A stretch of DNA of 64,000 nucleotides from contig BPKE01000001.1 in assembly GCA_026004975.1 (NCBI GenBank), positions 124,001 through 188,000 of the forward strand, in the 5' to 3' direction. The translations under genes were made by a program, and so were the position numbers. This document shows, one piece after another, positions 27,084 to 38,338 of this stretch (positions within the stretch are counted from its first letter, which is position 1; the number at the start of each line of letters is the position of its first letter). Under the pieces are notes generated by a model. It worked only from the letters and a program-made list of their open reading frames with translations, was not told the origin of the DNA and did not search any database. This DNA comes from Gammaproteobacteria bacterium. GTDB taxonomy: Bacteria > Pseudomonadota > Gammaproteobacteria > HTCC5015.

Positions 27084-29552
27084 TTACGGTGAATGGGTCG
27101 TGCCTGGGATCCGCCCGCAGAAGGACGGATCCGCCTGCCTCGCGGCGACCTCCGCTGTCGCCGCCGCCCCCGCAAGGGGGCCGATCGCAAGGCGGTAGAC
27201 GCCGCCGGCCCGCGCCGGGAACCGCGCCGTGCCGCCTGCGACCTCGAGGGACAGCGGTCGCCCGCTGTCCGCGTCCGTGAAACGGTAAGGCCCGTCGAGC
27301 GCCGGGCTGCGCAGGCCGATCTCGCCGTCGCGCCGGGCGTGGAAGACGGCCTCCTGCAAACGCCCGTCCCGCCAGCGCAGGTCGACCTCGACCGCACCGC
27401 GCCCGACCAGGCCGCACACCCGGCCCTCGGGCCAGGCCGCGGGCAAGGCCGGCAGCAGGTCGAGCACGCCTTCGTGGCTTTGCAACAGCATCTCGGCCAT
27501 GGCCGCGGTCAGGCCGAAATTGCCGTCGATCTGGAACGGCGGGTGGTTGCTCCACAAATTGGGCAAGGTGCTCTCGCGCAGGGCGCCGGCCAGCAGGCGG
27601 TGGGCGCGGTCGCCGTCGCGCAGCCGCGCCCACAGTGCGGTCTTCCAGGCCCGCGACCAGCCGGTGCCGCCGTCACCGCGCGCCTCCAGGGACACGCGCG
27701 CGGCGCGCGCCAACGCCGGCGTGCCGAACAGCGAGATCCGCCGGCCCGGATAGAGCGCCCACAAATGGGAAACGTGCCGGTGCGTGTCGTCCGGCCGGTC
27801 CAGATCGAGCTTCCACTCCTGCAACTGCCCCCAGCGCCCGACCCGCAGGCCGGGATCGAGACGCGCGCGGGCGGCGGCGACGCGTGCGGCGAAGGCGTCC
27901 TCGCCGAGGCGCTCGGCGACCGCCTGCACGCGCTCGAACAAGTCGCCGACGATCTGCTGGGACATGGCCGCACCGGCGGTGAACGGTCCGTGCTCCGGGG
28001 AGTAACTCGGCGAGACGACCAGCGCGCCGTCGCGCGGATCCTCGACCAGCGCCGCCAGCCACAACTCGGCGGCCTCGCGCATCACCGGCCAGGCCCGCTC
28101 GCGCAGGAACGCCTCGTCACCGGTGAACGCCCAGTGGTCGTCGAACAAACGGGCCAACCACGCCGCGGCCTCCGGCTGCCAGAAGGCGGTCGGCCAGTCG
28201 ATCGCGCCGACGAAGCCCCAGACATTGGTGTTCAAGAACAGCGTCCAACCCGGCGCTTCGAAATACCGCTGGGCGGCGAGCCGCCCCGGCACGCGCAGGG
28301 CGTCGACGAAATCGAACAGCGGCAGCGCCGTTTCCGGCAACGCCGTCGGTCCCGCCGGCCAGTAATTCATCTGCAGGTTGATGTTGACGTGGTAATCGGC
28401 GTTCCATGGCGGCGTGGCCGAACGGTTCCACACGCCCTGCAGATTGGCCGGCAGGCTGCCGGCGCGCGAACTGGCGATGAGCAGGTAGCGGCCGTAATCG
28501 AACAGCAGGGTCTCGAGGGCGCGGTCGCGCGGATCGGCGCCGCCGCGGTAAGCGGCCAGACGGCGGTCGATCGGGCGCGGATCCGCCGCCCCGCCCAGGG
28601 ACAACCGCAGCCGGCCGAACAGGCCGCCGTGGTCCTCCAGATGGCGGGACTCGAGGCGCGCGTAACCGAGCCGGGCAGCGGCGTCCAGCGCGCCCCGCAC
28701 GCGGGGCCCCGGGTCGCTGCGGCGGTAATGCGGGTAGACCGGCGCGTAGTCCGTACCCGCCGCGAGCAGCAACACCACCGCGCGGGCGCCGCGCACGCGC
28801 AAGGCGCCGTCGCCGACGGGTTCGACCCGCCCGCCCTCGTTGAGCACATCCACGGCGGCGTAATAGCGAAGGCCGTTGTCGTGCAGGGCCCCGTCCACGC
28901 TCAGCCGGCGGCCCTGGACGCGACGGCGCACGCTGCGGTTGTCGGGCACGACGAAATCGACATCCAGGCCGATCCCGGCCGGGTCGTCGTTCTCGATGCG
29001 CAGCACGATGACGCGGTCCGGGTGGCTCGCGAAGTAGCGCCGCTGCCAGCGCACATCGCCGCGCCGGTGCTCGATCGTCACCCAACCCCGCGCCAGATCC
29101 AGCTCGCGGCGATAGCCGGACACCGGGCCCTCGCCGGCATGGCGCAGGCGCAGCTCGCCGAAACTCTGGTAGGCGCCGTAGGCGCGCATCGGCCGCCCGA
29201 GCAAGCGCGCCACCGTCGCGGGCGCCAGGCTGCCGTGCGTGAAGAGCATGCGCTGGACCGCCTCGACGATCGGCCGCCGCGACCGCGCCGGCAGTCCCCA
29301 GTCGTAACCCTCGGCGCCGGGGCCGCCGGTCCACAAGGTCTTCTCGTTGAACTGCAGGCGCTCGACGGCCGTTTCCCCGGTGACCACCGCACCCATCGCG
29401 CCGTTGCCGATCGGCAGGCCCTCGCGCTCCCAGTCCGCCGCCGGCCGGTCGAACCAGAAACGCGACTCGGCGGCCCCCGCGCCGACCCACAGCAGGCCGG
29501 CGATCAGCCCGATCGACCGCAAAAACCGCCTTGTGCGCGCCGCGTGATTCAT
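27084..29552 (-). CDS. GH95 alpha-L-fucosidase, secreted
   Basis: 822 residues. Signal peptide at about 1-28. The N-terminal beta-sandwich begins with WFDRPAADWEREGLPIGNGAMG, a GH95 hallmark, then LQFNEKTLWTGGP. The (alpha/alpha)6 catalytic domain spans about 330-720 with NADYHVNINLQMNYWPAG (quoted in part) and VVSPSYSPEHGPFT, whose Glu fits the catalytic acid. It would remove terminal alpha-1,2-L-fucose from galactosylated xyloglucan side chains. First gene of the operon GH95-receptor-GH35-GH31. A perfect palindrome covers the start codon. Confidence 0.92.
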   Translation of the reverse strand: MNHAARTRRFLRSIGLIAGLLWVGAGAAESRFWFDRPAADWEREGLPIGNGAMGAVVTGETAVERLQFNEKTLWTGGPGAEGYDWGLPARSRRPIVEAVQRMLFTHGSLAPATVARLLGRPMRAYGAYQSFGELRLRHAGEGPVSGYRRELDLARGWVTIEHRRGDVRWQRRYFASHPDRVIVLRIENDDPAGIGLDVDFVVPDNRSVRRRVQGRRLSVDGALHDNGLRYYAAVDVLNEGGRVEPVGDGALRVRGARAVVLLLAAGTDYAPVYPHYRRSDPGPRVRGALDAAARLGYARLESRHLEDHGGLFGRLRLSLGGAADPRPIDRRLAAYRGGADPRDRALETLLFDYGRYLLIASSRAGSLPANLQGVWNRSATPPWNADYHVNINLQMNYWPAGPTALPETALPLFDFVDALRVPGRLAAQRYFEAPGWTLFLNTNVWGFVGAIDWPTAFWQPEAAAWLARLFDDHWAFTGDEAFLRERAWPVMREAAELWLAALVEDPRDGALVVSPSYSPEHGPFTAGAAMSQQIVGDLFERVQAVAERLGEDAFAARVAAARARLDPGLRVGRWGQLQEWKLDLDRPDDTHRHVSHLWALYPGRRISLFGTPALARAARVSLEARGDGGTGWSRAWKTALWARLRDGDRAHRLLAGALRESTLPNLWSNHPPFQIDGNFGLTAAMAEMLLQSHEGVLDLLPALPAAWPEGRVCGLVGRGAVEVDLRWRDGRLQEAVFHARRDGEIGLRSPALDGPYRFTDADSGRPLSLEVAGGTARFPARAGGVYRLAIGPLAGAAATAEVAARQADPSFCGRIPGTTHSP

Positions 29553-29593
29553 ATATGAAATTTTGTTTCGTTATTGTGGTTTATATATGAAAC
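29548..29593. promoter_or_regulatory. Twin palindromic operator candidates before GH95
   Basis: TTCATATATGAA (29548-29559) is a perfect 12-bp palindrome covering the GH95 start codon. GTTTATATATGAAAC (29579-29593) is a near palindrome with the same TATATGAAA core. The centres are about 32 bases apart, three helical turns, in otherwise GC-rich DNA. A shared regulator (IclR at 18718-19488, or another) is plausible. Confidence 0.55.
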
Positions 29594-29702
29594 ACACGAT
29601 TACTGTCAACACGCCGGCAACCGCCATCTCGCCCCCCTCGACGGCAGGAACGAGGCAGAGCTTGAACGGCGCTCGAACGCGCGCCCCGTCGCGCCGGGGC
29701 AC

Positions 29703-29729
29703 AAAAAAAACCCCCGCCGGGGGCGGGGG
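29703..29729 (-). terminator. Rho-independent terminator of the GH3 lipoprotein gene
   Basis: Minus-strand stem GGCGGGGG with CCCCCGCC (plus-strand arms 29711-29718 and 29722-29729), three-base loop, then eight T (29710-29703). It lies 30 bases after the stop of the 29759-32296 gene and separates it from the GH95 operon downstream on the same strand. Confidence 0.9.
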
Positions 29730-29758
29730 CTTCGCACCGCACAGATGAAGGCGGCGGG

Positions 29759-32296
<2,538 letters not shown>

Positions 32297-32389
32297 CGCG
32301 GACCTCTTTACGGGGATGGAACCGCCTGTCTGCCGGGCGCAGACTTAAACCGCGATGCTAGGGAAGCGCGCGGCCCGCCGCAAGGCGGT

Positions 32390-33733
32390 TCACTGCCCGA
32401 TTCGTGCACGCAGTGCATTCTGGGCATCGATCAGCGCCGGGTCGATCACCACCCGGTAGGGCGGCGCGGCCGGTTCGAGGGCGCGGATCCGCGGCGGCAG
32501 GGCCGCCACCGCCTCGCGCGCCCGTTCCCGGGCGCGGCCGGCATCCGCGAAATCCTCGACCAGCCAGCGGCCGTCGCGCCACACCGGCCGCAACAAAGGC
32601 GCGCCCTCCCCGGGCGCGCCCCAGGGCGCGAGGCGGTCGTGCATCGCCTCCTCCCCGGCGCCGATCCGCCACACTTGTTTCGCGCCGGGATAGATCGCCT
32701 TGCCGGGAGACGCCTTGAACCGCCCGTCGCCCTCGTAGGCGACCAGCTTGTAGCACAGATCCAGGCCCGGCGCGCCGGCGGCCAGATGGGAGCCGACCCC
32801 GAACGCGTCGATCGGCGCCCCGCGCGCGACCAGCTCGGCGATGCGCCACTCGTCCAGGCCGCCGCTGGCGATGATGCGCACCTGCCGCAAGCCGGCCGCA
32901 TCCAGACGTTCCCGGACCGCGCGGCTCAAGGCCTCGAGGTCGCCCGAATCCAACCGCACCGCACGCACGCGAAACCCTTCGCGGACCAGCGCGATCACCC
33001 GGTCCACGGCCGCGAGCGGCGCGTAAGTGTCGATCAGCAGCGTGCTGTCCGGGTACAGGCCGGCAAAGGCGCGGAAGGCGGACGCCTCGTCTGCATGGGC
33101 CTGGATGTAGCTGTGCGCCATCGTGCCGGTGACCGGCACGCCGTGGCGCAGCCCGCCGAGCACGTTCGAAGTGGCGTCCAGGCCGGCGATCCAATAGGCC
33201 CGCACCCCGGTGACGGCCGCATCGGCGCCCATGGCCCGGCGCATGCCGAAATCGACCACGGTCCGCGCCCCGGCCGCCAGGCGCAGGCGCACCGCCGTGG
33301 AGGCGAGGGTGGTCTGCAGGTGCACCCGGTTCATCACCAGCGTCTCGGCGAGCTGGGCGGCCGGCAGCGGCGCCTCGATCTCCAGGATCGGCTCCCAGGG
33401 AAACACCGGCGTGCCCTCGGGCACCGCGCGTACCTCGCCCTCGAAGCGGAAGCCCTCGAGGGCGGCGAGGAAATCCTCGCGGAACCCCAGCCGCGCCAGG
33501 GCCTCGAGGCTCGCCGGGCCGAAGCGCAGCGCCGCCAGGCGCGCGATCGCTTCGGCCTGGCCGCAGGCGAGCATGAAGTTGCGCTGCGGCGGCAGGGTGC
33601 GGAAATACAGGCTGAACACCGCCCGTCCGTCCAGACCCTCGGCGTGATAGGCCTGGAGCATGGTCAGCTCGTACAGGTCGGTGAAAAGGGCCCAGTCGTC
33701 CACCCGATCGATGGCGTCGTCGCCCGCTCGCAT
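32390..33733 (-). CDS. pncB: Nicotinate phosphoribosyltransferase
   Basis: 447 residues. It makes nicotinate mononucleotide from nicotinate and PRPP in NAD salvage. DLYELTMLQAYHAEG at the N-terminus, FRTLPPQRNFMLACG, the His of GTMAHSYIQ that is phosphorylated during ATP hydrolysis, and RLDSGDLEAL are diagnostic. The ATG at 33733 has GGAGGG upstream. Divergent from the EF-hand gene; no functional link to the neighbouring glycosidases is visible. Confidence 0.92.
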   Translation of the reverse strand: MRAGDDAIDRVDDWALFTDLYELTMLQAYHAEGLDGRAVFSLYFRTLPPQRNFMLACGQAEAIARLAALRFGPASLEALARLGFREDFLAALEGFRFEGEVRAVPEGTPVFPWEPILEIEAPLPAAQLAETLVMNRVHLQTTLASTAVRLRLAAGARTVVDFGMRRAMGADAAVTGVRAYWIAGLDATSNVLGGLRHGVPVTGTMAHSYIQAHADEASAFRAFAGLYPDSTLLIDTYAPLAAVDRVIALVREGFRVRAVRLDSGDLEALSRAVRERLDAAGLRQVRIIASGGLDEWRIAELVARGAPIDAFGVGSHLAAGAPGLDLCYKLVAYEGDGRFKASPGKAIYPGAKQVWRIGAGEEAMHDRLAPWGAPGEGAPLLRPVWRDGRWLVEDFADAGRARERAREAVAALPPRIRALEPAAPPYRVVIDPALIDAQNALRARIGQ

Positions 33734-33866
33734 CGTCGCAAGCCCTCCGGTCGGTCTCACGCGCCCAGTGTAGGCGCCGGCGGCGCCCGACCCAAGGCCA
33801 ACCGGCGAACTTCGCTTCCCGGCGCCGGTCACAGCCCACGCCTGTCACTTTCATGGGAGAAAGGCC

Positions 33867-34175
33867 ATGACCCGATCGACCATCGTGCCCGCCCTCGTCG
33901 CCGCGCTGCTCGCCGCCCCGGCGGCCTTCTCCGGCGACAGCTGCCCCCACGGCCACGGCAAGGACGGCCCGCCGCGCGGCGCCAAACTCTTCAAGAAGAT
34001 GGACGCCGACGGCGACGGGCAAGTCACCCGCGCCGAGTTTCTCGCCGCCCACGAAAAACACTTCGACCGCTTGGACGCCGACGGCGACGGCATCCTCACC
34101 CACGACGAGCTCAAAGCCGCCCGTCACCACAAGCACGGCAAGAAAGACGCGCCGGAAGACACGGACGCGGAATGA
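33867..34175 (+). CDS. Small exported protein with two EF-hands
   Basis: 102 residues. Signal peptide at 1-22 (ending AAFSG), then a His/Lys-rich stretch (CPHGHGKDG), two canonical EF-hand loops (DADGDGQVTRAE near 46-57 and DADGDGILTHDE near 72-83), and a charged His/Lys-rich tail. All calcium-coordinating positions are present in both loops. A periplasmic calcium-binding or sensing role is likely; the partner is unknown. Confidence 0.85.
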   Translation: MTRSTIVPALVAALLAAPAAFSGDSCPHGHGKDGPPRGAKLFKKMDADGDGQVTRAEFLAAHEKHFDRLDADGDGILTHDELKAARHHKHGKKDAPEDTDAE

Positions 34176-34180
34176 GCCAC

Positions 34181-34210
34181 GCGCCGCGGCCGGCGTGCCG
34201 GCCGCGGCGC
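34181..34210. terminator. Perfect 14-bp hairpin between convergent genes
   Basis: GCGCCGCGGCCGGC (34181-34194), two-base GT spacer, GCCGGCCGCGGCGC (34197-34210). It lies between the EF-hand gene and the convergent DMT gene. Neither strand has a T-run, so it may act as a transcript-end stabiliser or a factor-assisted terminator. Confidence 0.6.
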
Positions 34211-34215
34211 CGCCT

Positions 34216-34560
34216 TCAAGCGCCGCGGAACATGAAATAGACCGCGCCCACCAGGCACACGCCCGCCCAGAGATAGTCCCAGCGCAGCGGTTCGCGCAGA
34301 TAGAACAAGGCGAACGGCACGAACACCGACAGGGTGATCACCTCCTGCAGGATCTTCAACTGCGCCACGCTGAACTGCGTGTATCCGATGCGGTTCGCCG
34401 GCACCTGCAACAGGTACTCGAAAAACGCCAGCGCCCAGCTCGCCACGGCCGCGATCCACCACGGCCGATCGTTCAAGGCCTTGAGGTGGGCATACCAGGC
34501 GAAGGTCATGAAGACGTTGCTGCAGGCGAGCAACACCACGGTCCAGAACAACGGCGGCAT
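34216..34560 (-). CDS. DMT superfamily small membrane protein (DUF486)
   Basis: 114 residues with four hydrophobic segments: FWTVVLLACSNVFMTFAWYAH, WWIAAVASWALAFFEYLLQVP, LQEVITLSVFVPFALFYL and YLWAGVCLVGAVYFMFRG (each quoted in part or whole). NRIGYTQFSVAQLKILQEV is the DUF486 signature. Function is unknown; the EamA-like fold suggests a small transporter. Confidence 0.85.
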   Translation of the reverse strand: MPPLFWTVVLLACSNVFMTFAWYAHLKALNDRPWWIAAVASWALAFFEYLLQVPANRIGYTQFSVAQLKILQEVITLSVFVPFALFYLREPLRWDYLWAGVCLVGAVYFMFRGA

Positions 34561-34728
34561 GGGCGGTCTCTCCCCCGATCCGGGCGGCGGCGCATCATAG
34601 CGCCGACTTCGACGCGCCACCAGACTCACACGGTCTCGACCTGGCGCGCGGTGTCAGCGTTGTCTCCACCGTGAAACCGCTGCTACCATGGCCGCCGTTT
34701 CCTTGCCCTTCCCTGACAGGAGCGCTTC

Positions 34729-37386
34729 ATGTCCCGAGGCTCATCCTTGTCCGCCCTGCTCATGCTCGGCGGCGCCCTGCTCGGTCTAGCGGCCTGCGAC
34801 CGCTGCGACTGTGAACCGCCCAAGGACGAAACCCCGGCTTACCTCGACACGCACTTGCCGCTGGACGCGCGCGTGGACGACTTGATCGGCCGCCTGACGC
34901 TGGCCGAAAAACTCCAGCAGCTCTACAACGAAACGCCGGCCATCGAGCGGCTCGGCATCCCGGCCTACGATTGGTGGAACGAAGCGCTGCACGGGGTGGC
35001 CCGCGCCGGCAAGGCGACGGTCTTCCCGCAGGCGATCGGCCTGGCCGCGAGCTTCGATCCGGCGCTGCTCGGCCGGATCGCCGAGGTGATCTCGGACGAG
35101 GCGCGCGCCAAGCACCACCACTTCGCCCGCCACGGCGTGTACTTCCGCTATTCCGGCCTGACCTTCTGGTCGCCGAACATCAACATCTTTCGTGACCCGC
35201 GCTGGGGACGCGGCCAGGAAACCTACGGCGAGGACCCCCATCTGACCGCCACCCTGGCCACGTCCTTCATCCGCGGCATGCAGGGCGACCACCCCCACTA
35301 TCTCAAGACCGCGGCGATGGCCAAGCATTTCGCGGTGCACAACGGGCCGGAAAAATCCCGTCATTCCGACGACTACGCCGCCAGCCCCAAGGATCTGTGG
35401 GAGACCTATCTGCCGGCCTTCGAGGCGGCCGTGACCCGCGCGAACGTCGCCGGCGTGATGTGCGCCTACAACCGCGTCAACGGCGACCCGGCCTGCGGCA
35501 GCCGCTTCCTGCTGCAAGAGACCCTGCGTGAACGCTGGGGCTTCGACGGCTATGTGGTCTCCGACTGCGGCGCCGTGGCCGACTTCTACTTTCCGACCGC
35601 CCACGCCCTGGTGAACTCGCCGGCCGAAGCGGCGGCCTGGGCGCTGAAGACCGGCACCGACCTCAATTGCGGTGACGGGCGCCAGAGCACCTACGCCAGC
35701 CTGCTGTTCGCCCTGCAGCGCGGCATGGTCGAGGAACGGCACGTCGATGCCGCCCTGCGCCACCTGTTTGGCATCCGCTTCCGGCTCGGTCAGTTCGATC
35801 CGCCCGACCAGGTGCCCTACACCGACCTGCCGCTGTCGATCGTCGGCCGCCCCGAGCACCTCGAACTCGCCCAGACCATGGCCGAACGCTCGCTGGTCCT
35901 GCTGAAAAACGACGGCATGCTGCCGCTTCCCGCCGACATCAAAGTCGCCGTGATCGGCCCCAACGCCGTCAACCCCGACGTGTTGCTGGGCAACTACCAC
36001 GGCGACCCGATCGACCCGGTGCTGCCGCTGGACGGCATCGTCGCGCGCCTCGGCGCCGAGCGCGTCGAGTTCGCGCCCGGCAGCCCGCTGATCGGCGACC
36101 TCTGGGGCCATTACCGGCCGGTGCCGCCGACGGCGTTGTTCCACCGCAAGGAGGACGGCACCCTGGCGCCCGGCCTCGAGGCCGCCTATCACGCCCTGGA
36201 CGAGAACGACGAGCCCGAAACCGAGCCGCGCTTCGTTCGCATCGATCCGAACATCGACTTCCACTGGCAGTATTCGCCGCTGGACGAGCGCACCGTGCGC
36301 GGGGAATTCGCCGTGCGCTGGCGTGGCGTGCTCGTGCCGCCCGAAAGCGGCACCTGGCGCTTCGACACTGGCGCCCGACTGCGCCTGGACGGCAAAGAGA
36401 TCGACGGGCCGGTGGTCCTCGAAGGCGGCCGTGCCTATGCGCTGGAAGCCGAATACCGGGTCCGCCACGTGTGGTGGGAGCACCGCCAGCCGTTGGAGCC
36501 CTGGGTCAAGCTGAGCTGGGCCAAGGTCAGCGGCGACTTCACCGCCGATGCCCTGGCCGCGGCGCGCCGCGCCGACGTGGTGCTGTTCATGGGCGGCCTG
36601 TCGCCGCGCCTCGAGGGCGAGGAAATGCCCGTCTCGTACCCGGGCTTCGATCACGGCGACCGCACGGACCTGCGCCTGCCCGCGGAACAACGCGCGCTTC
36701 TGGCCGCCTTGAAGGCGACGGGCAAACCGATCGTGCTCGTCAACTTCAGCGGCAGCGCGGTGGCGCTGAACTGGGAAGACGAACACCTGGACGCCATTGT
36801 CCAGGCCTTCTATCCCGGCGAACGCACCGGCACCGCGCTGGCCCGCCTGCTGTGGGGCGAGGTCAATCCCTCCGGCCGGCTCCCCGTCACCGTCTACCGC
36901 GGCCTCGACGACCTGCCGGACTTCAAGGACTACCGGATGGACAAGGGCCGCACCTACAAGTACTACGCCGGCAAGCCGCTCTATCCCTTCGGCTACGGTT
37001 TGAGTTACAGCCGCTTCACCTACCGTGACCTGGTGCTGCCGGAACGGCACGACGCCGACGCGCCGCTGCCGGTGCGCGTGACCGTCGAAAACGCCGGTCC
37101 CATGGACGGTGCCGACGTCACGCAGGTCTACCTCGCCATGCCCGACGCGCCGGTCGTCGTGCCCCGCCGGCAACTGGCCGCCTTCCTGCGCAATCCGCTC
37201 GCCGCCGGCGAGCGGCGCGAACTGACCGTGCTCGTCGATCCGGCCCACCTGCGCTACGTGGATGCCGACGGCGAGCGGCGCCCGTACCAGGGCCGCCTGC
37301 TGGTGAGCATCGGTTCCGGCCAGCCGGGCGAGCGCGAAGGGGCCGGCAACGTCCTGGTGGGCGAGGTCCGGATCGAAACCCGCTGA
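34729..37386 (+). CDS. GH3 beta-xylosidase/beta-glucosidase lipoprotein with PA14 insert
   Basis: 885 residues. The lipoprotein signal ends GLAACDRCDC (Cys near residue 24). The barrel begins with LIGRLTLAEKLQQLYN; YDWWNEALHGVAR and GFDGYVVSDCGAV (nucleophile Asp near 279) are the signature of the xylan beta-xylosidase subgroup. A PA14 domain (about 505-600; WRGVLVPPESGTWRF) sits in the second domain, followed by YPFGYGLSYSRF and an FnIII-like end. It probably cleaves xylosyl or glucosyl oligosaccharides. AGGAG precedes the ATG. It stands alone on the plus strand, with a hairpin after it. The isoprimeverose/xylose branch of xyloglucan use is the likely setting. Confidence 0.88.
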   Translation: MSRGSSLSALLMLGGALLGLAACDRCDCEPPKDETPAYLDTHLPLDARVDDLIGRLTLAEKLQQLYNETPAIERLGIPAYDWWNEALHGVARAGKATVFPQAIGLAASFDPALLGRIAEVISDEARAKHHHFARHGVYFRYSGLTFWSPNINIFRDPRWGRGQETYGEDPHLTATLATSFIRGMQGDHPHYLKTAAMAKHFAVHNGPEKSRHSDDYAASPKDLWETYLPAFEAAVTRANVAGVMCAYNRVNGDPACGSRFLLQETLRERWGFDGYVVSDCGAVADFYFPTAHALVNSPAEAAAWALKTGTDLNCGDGRQSTYASLLFALQRGMVEERHVDAALRHLFGIRFRLGQFDPPDQVPYTDLPLSIVGRPEHLELAQTMAERSLVLLKNDGMLPLPADIKVAVIGPNAVNPDVLLGNYHGDPIDPVLPLDGIVARLGAERVEFAPGSPLIGDLWGHYRPVPPTALFHRKEDGTLAPGLEAAYHALDENDEPETEPRFVRIDPNIDFHWQYSPLDERTVRGEFAVRWRGVLVPPESGTWRFDTGARLRLDGKEIDGPVVLEGGRAYALEAEYRVRHVWWEHRQPLEPWVKLSWAKVSGDFTADALAAARRADVVLFMGGLSPRLEGEEMPVSYPGFDHGDRTDLRLPAEQRALLAALKATGKPIVLVNFSGSAVALNWEDEHLDAIVQAFYPGERTGTALARLLWGEVNPSGRLPVTVYRGLDDLPDFKDYRMDKGRTYKYYAGKPLYPFGYGLSYSRFTYRDLVLPERHDADAPLPVRVTVENAGPMDGADVTQVYLAMPDAPVVVPRRQLAAFLRNPLAAGERRELTVLVDPAHLRYVDADGERRPYQGRLLVSIGSGQPGEREGAGNVLVGEVRIETR

Positions 37387-37403
37387 CCGGCGCCCGGACA
37401 TGC

Positions 37404-37437
37404 GAACGGGCCGCGTCCTTGCGGTCGCGGCCCGTTC
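37404..37437 (+). terminator. Hairpin after GH3 gene
   Basis: GAACGGGCCGCG (37404-37415) pairs perfectly with CGCGGCCCGTTC (37426-37437) around a 10-base loop, followed by ATCCCCCTT. A T-run is nearly absent. It begins 17 bases after the stop codon. Confidence 0.6.
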
Positions 37438-37500
37438 ATCCCCCTTCCACCGAACCCATCGCGTGGAAGACGTTCACACCGCGGGCCGGCCGCGGTGCCC

Positions 37501-38031
37501 TCAAACCTCGCCGCCGGGCACGGCGCGCACTTCTCCGGGCGCACACGGCATCGCCCGCCGCCCGTGCCGGCGCCACAGGCCACGCCAGCGGCCGAGGGTC
37601 AACGCGGCGCGTTCCGGCGTATCCAGCTCGAAGCGCTGGCAACGCCACAGGCGCAGGCTGGCGTAACCGAAGACCTCCAGTGCGGCCGCGCACGCCGCAG
37701 CGCACGCGCCGCCCCGCTCGAGCGCGGCGGCCAGCGCCTGGCAAAGGCGTTCCAGAGCAGCGGCGCGTGCCCCGGCATCCTCCGCGGCACGCCCGTAGCA
37801 CAACGCGTTCGTGCACGCGATCCAGGCCCGCCAGACGGCCGCTGCCGTCAGCGGCCCCTCGGCCAACGCCAGCGCCGCCAGCCGGTCGGCGCGCTCCAAC
37901 AGGCGCGCCGCACGGTGCCGCTCACCGCGCCGCCAGGCGGCCCGCGCAAGCTCGGTGCTCCCGCGGCTGAGGCGCCAGGCCCGCCAGTGGCGGGGTTGAC
38001 GGAGGCGCACCGGCGGCAGGCCCCGGACCAT
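37501..38031 (-). CDS. Hypothetical Ala/Arg-rich helical protein, co-transcribed with hemP
   Basis: 176 residues, not recognised. The start is four bases after the hemP stop codon, so the pair is an operon behind the Fur box. The product is rich in Ala, Arg and Leu and probably all-helical, with seven Cys and ten Trp, and no signal peptide or membrane helix. The repeated helix pattern (ERADRLAALALAEGPL, LERLCQALAAALERGG) resembles TPR-like or four-helix proteins but no motif is firm. A role in haem or iron handling rests only on position. The high GC content makes chance reading frames common, so confidence is moderate. Confidence 0.5.
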   Translation of the reverse strand: MVRGLPPVRLRQPRHWRAWRLSRGSTELARAAWRRGERHRAARLLERADRLAALALAEGPLTAAAVWRAWIACTNALCYGRAAEDAGARAAALERLCQALAAALERGGACAAACAAALEVFGYASLRLWRCQRFELDTPERAALTLGRWRGLWRRHGRRAMPCAPGEVRAVPGGEV

Positions 38032-38035
38032 GGCG

Positions 38036-38218
38036 CTACTTGGTGAGAATCAGGCGCCCCTTGCGGGTTTCCCGCAAGCGGTACCAGGTGCCGCGGTGTT
38101 CGATCCACAAGCAGCCGCCTTGCAGCAGCACGCGGCTGCTGACGCGCGGCCCGGCCGTGGCGGGCGGGGCCGCCTCGGGGCGCGGGGGTGCGGAGCGGTT
38201 TTGCGGCTTGGCGTCCAT
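38036..38218 (-). CDS. hemP: Hemin uptake protein HemP
   Basis: 60 residues. The C-terminal half fits the HemP family: VSSRVLLQGG, IEHRGTWYRLRETRKGRLILTK (quoted in part), where the YRLRxTRxGKLILTK end is diagnostic. HemP is a small iron-repressed protein needed for haem uptake in several proteobacteria; in Burkholderia it acts as an activator of haem-receptor genes. The N-terminal 25 residues are Pro/Ala-rich and disordered. A Fur box lies 8 bases before its start codon. No haem receptor is adjacent in the window. Confidence 0.88.
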   Translation of the reverse strand: MDAKPQNRSAPPRPEAAPPATAGPRVSSRVLLQGGCLWIEHRGTWYRLRETRKGRLILTK

Positions 38219-38225
38219 GACTGCA

Positions 38226-38244
38226 AATGATAACGGTTCGCATT
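38226..38244 (-). promoter_or_regulatory. Fur box upstream of hemP
   Basis: AATGATAAC-G-GTTCGCATT is a 9-1-9 inverted repeat with seven of nine pairs matching, close to the GATAATGATTATC-type Fur site. A wider palindrome TGCAAATG...CATTTGCA (38222-38229 and 38241-38248) encloses it. It stands directly before hemP. Confidence 0.75.
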
Positions 38245-38338
38245 TGCATGTCAACCCCTCCCCGCCGCCCGGCGTGGCGGCCGGCTTTGGACGCGACCCT
38301 CGGCGCCGGGCCGATCGGGCTGCGCCGGCGGTCCCGGC

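Noticed and set aside
29703-29730. Poly-A/GC hairpin as a plus-strand element
   Set aside because: On the plus strand the A-run comes before the stem, so it cannot terminate; on the minus strand it is a textbook terminator.
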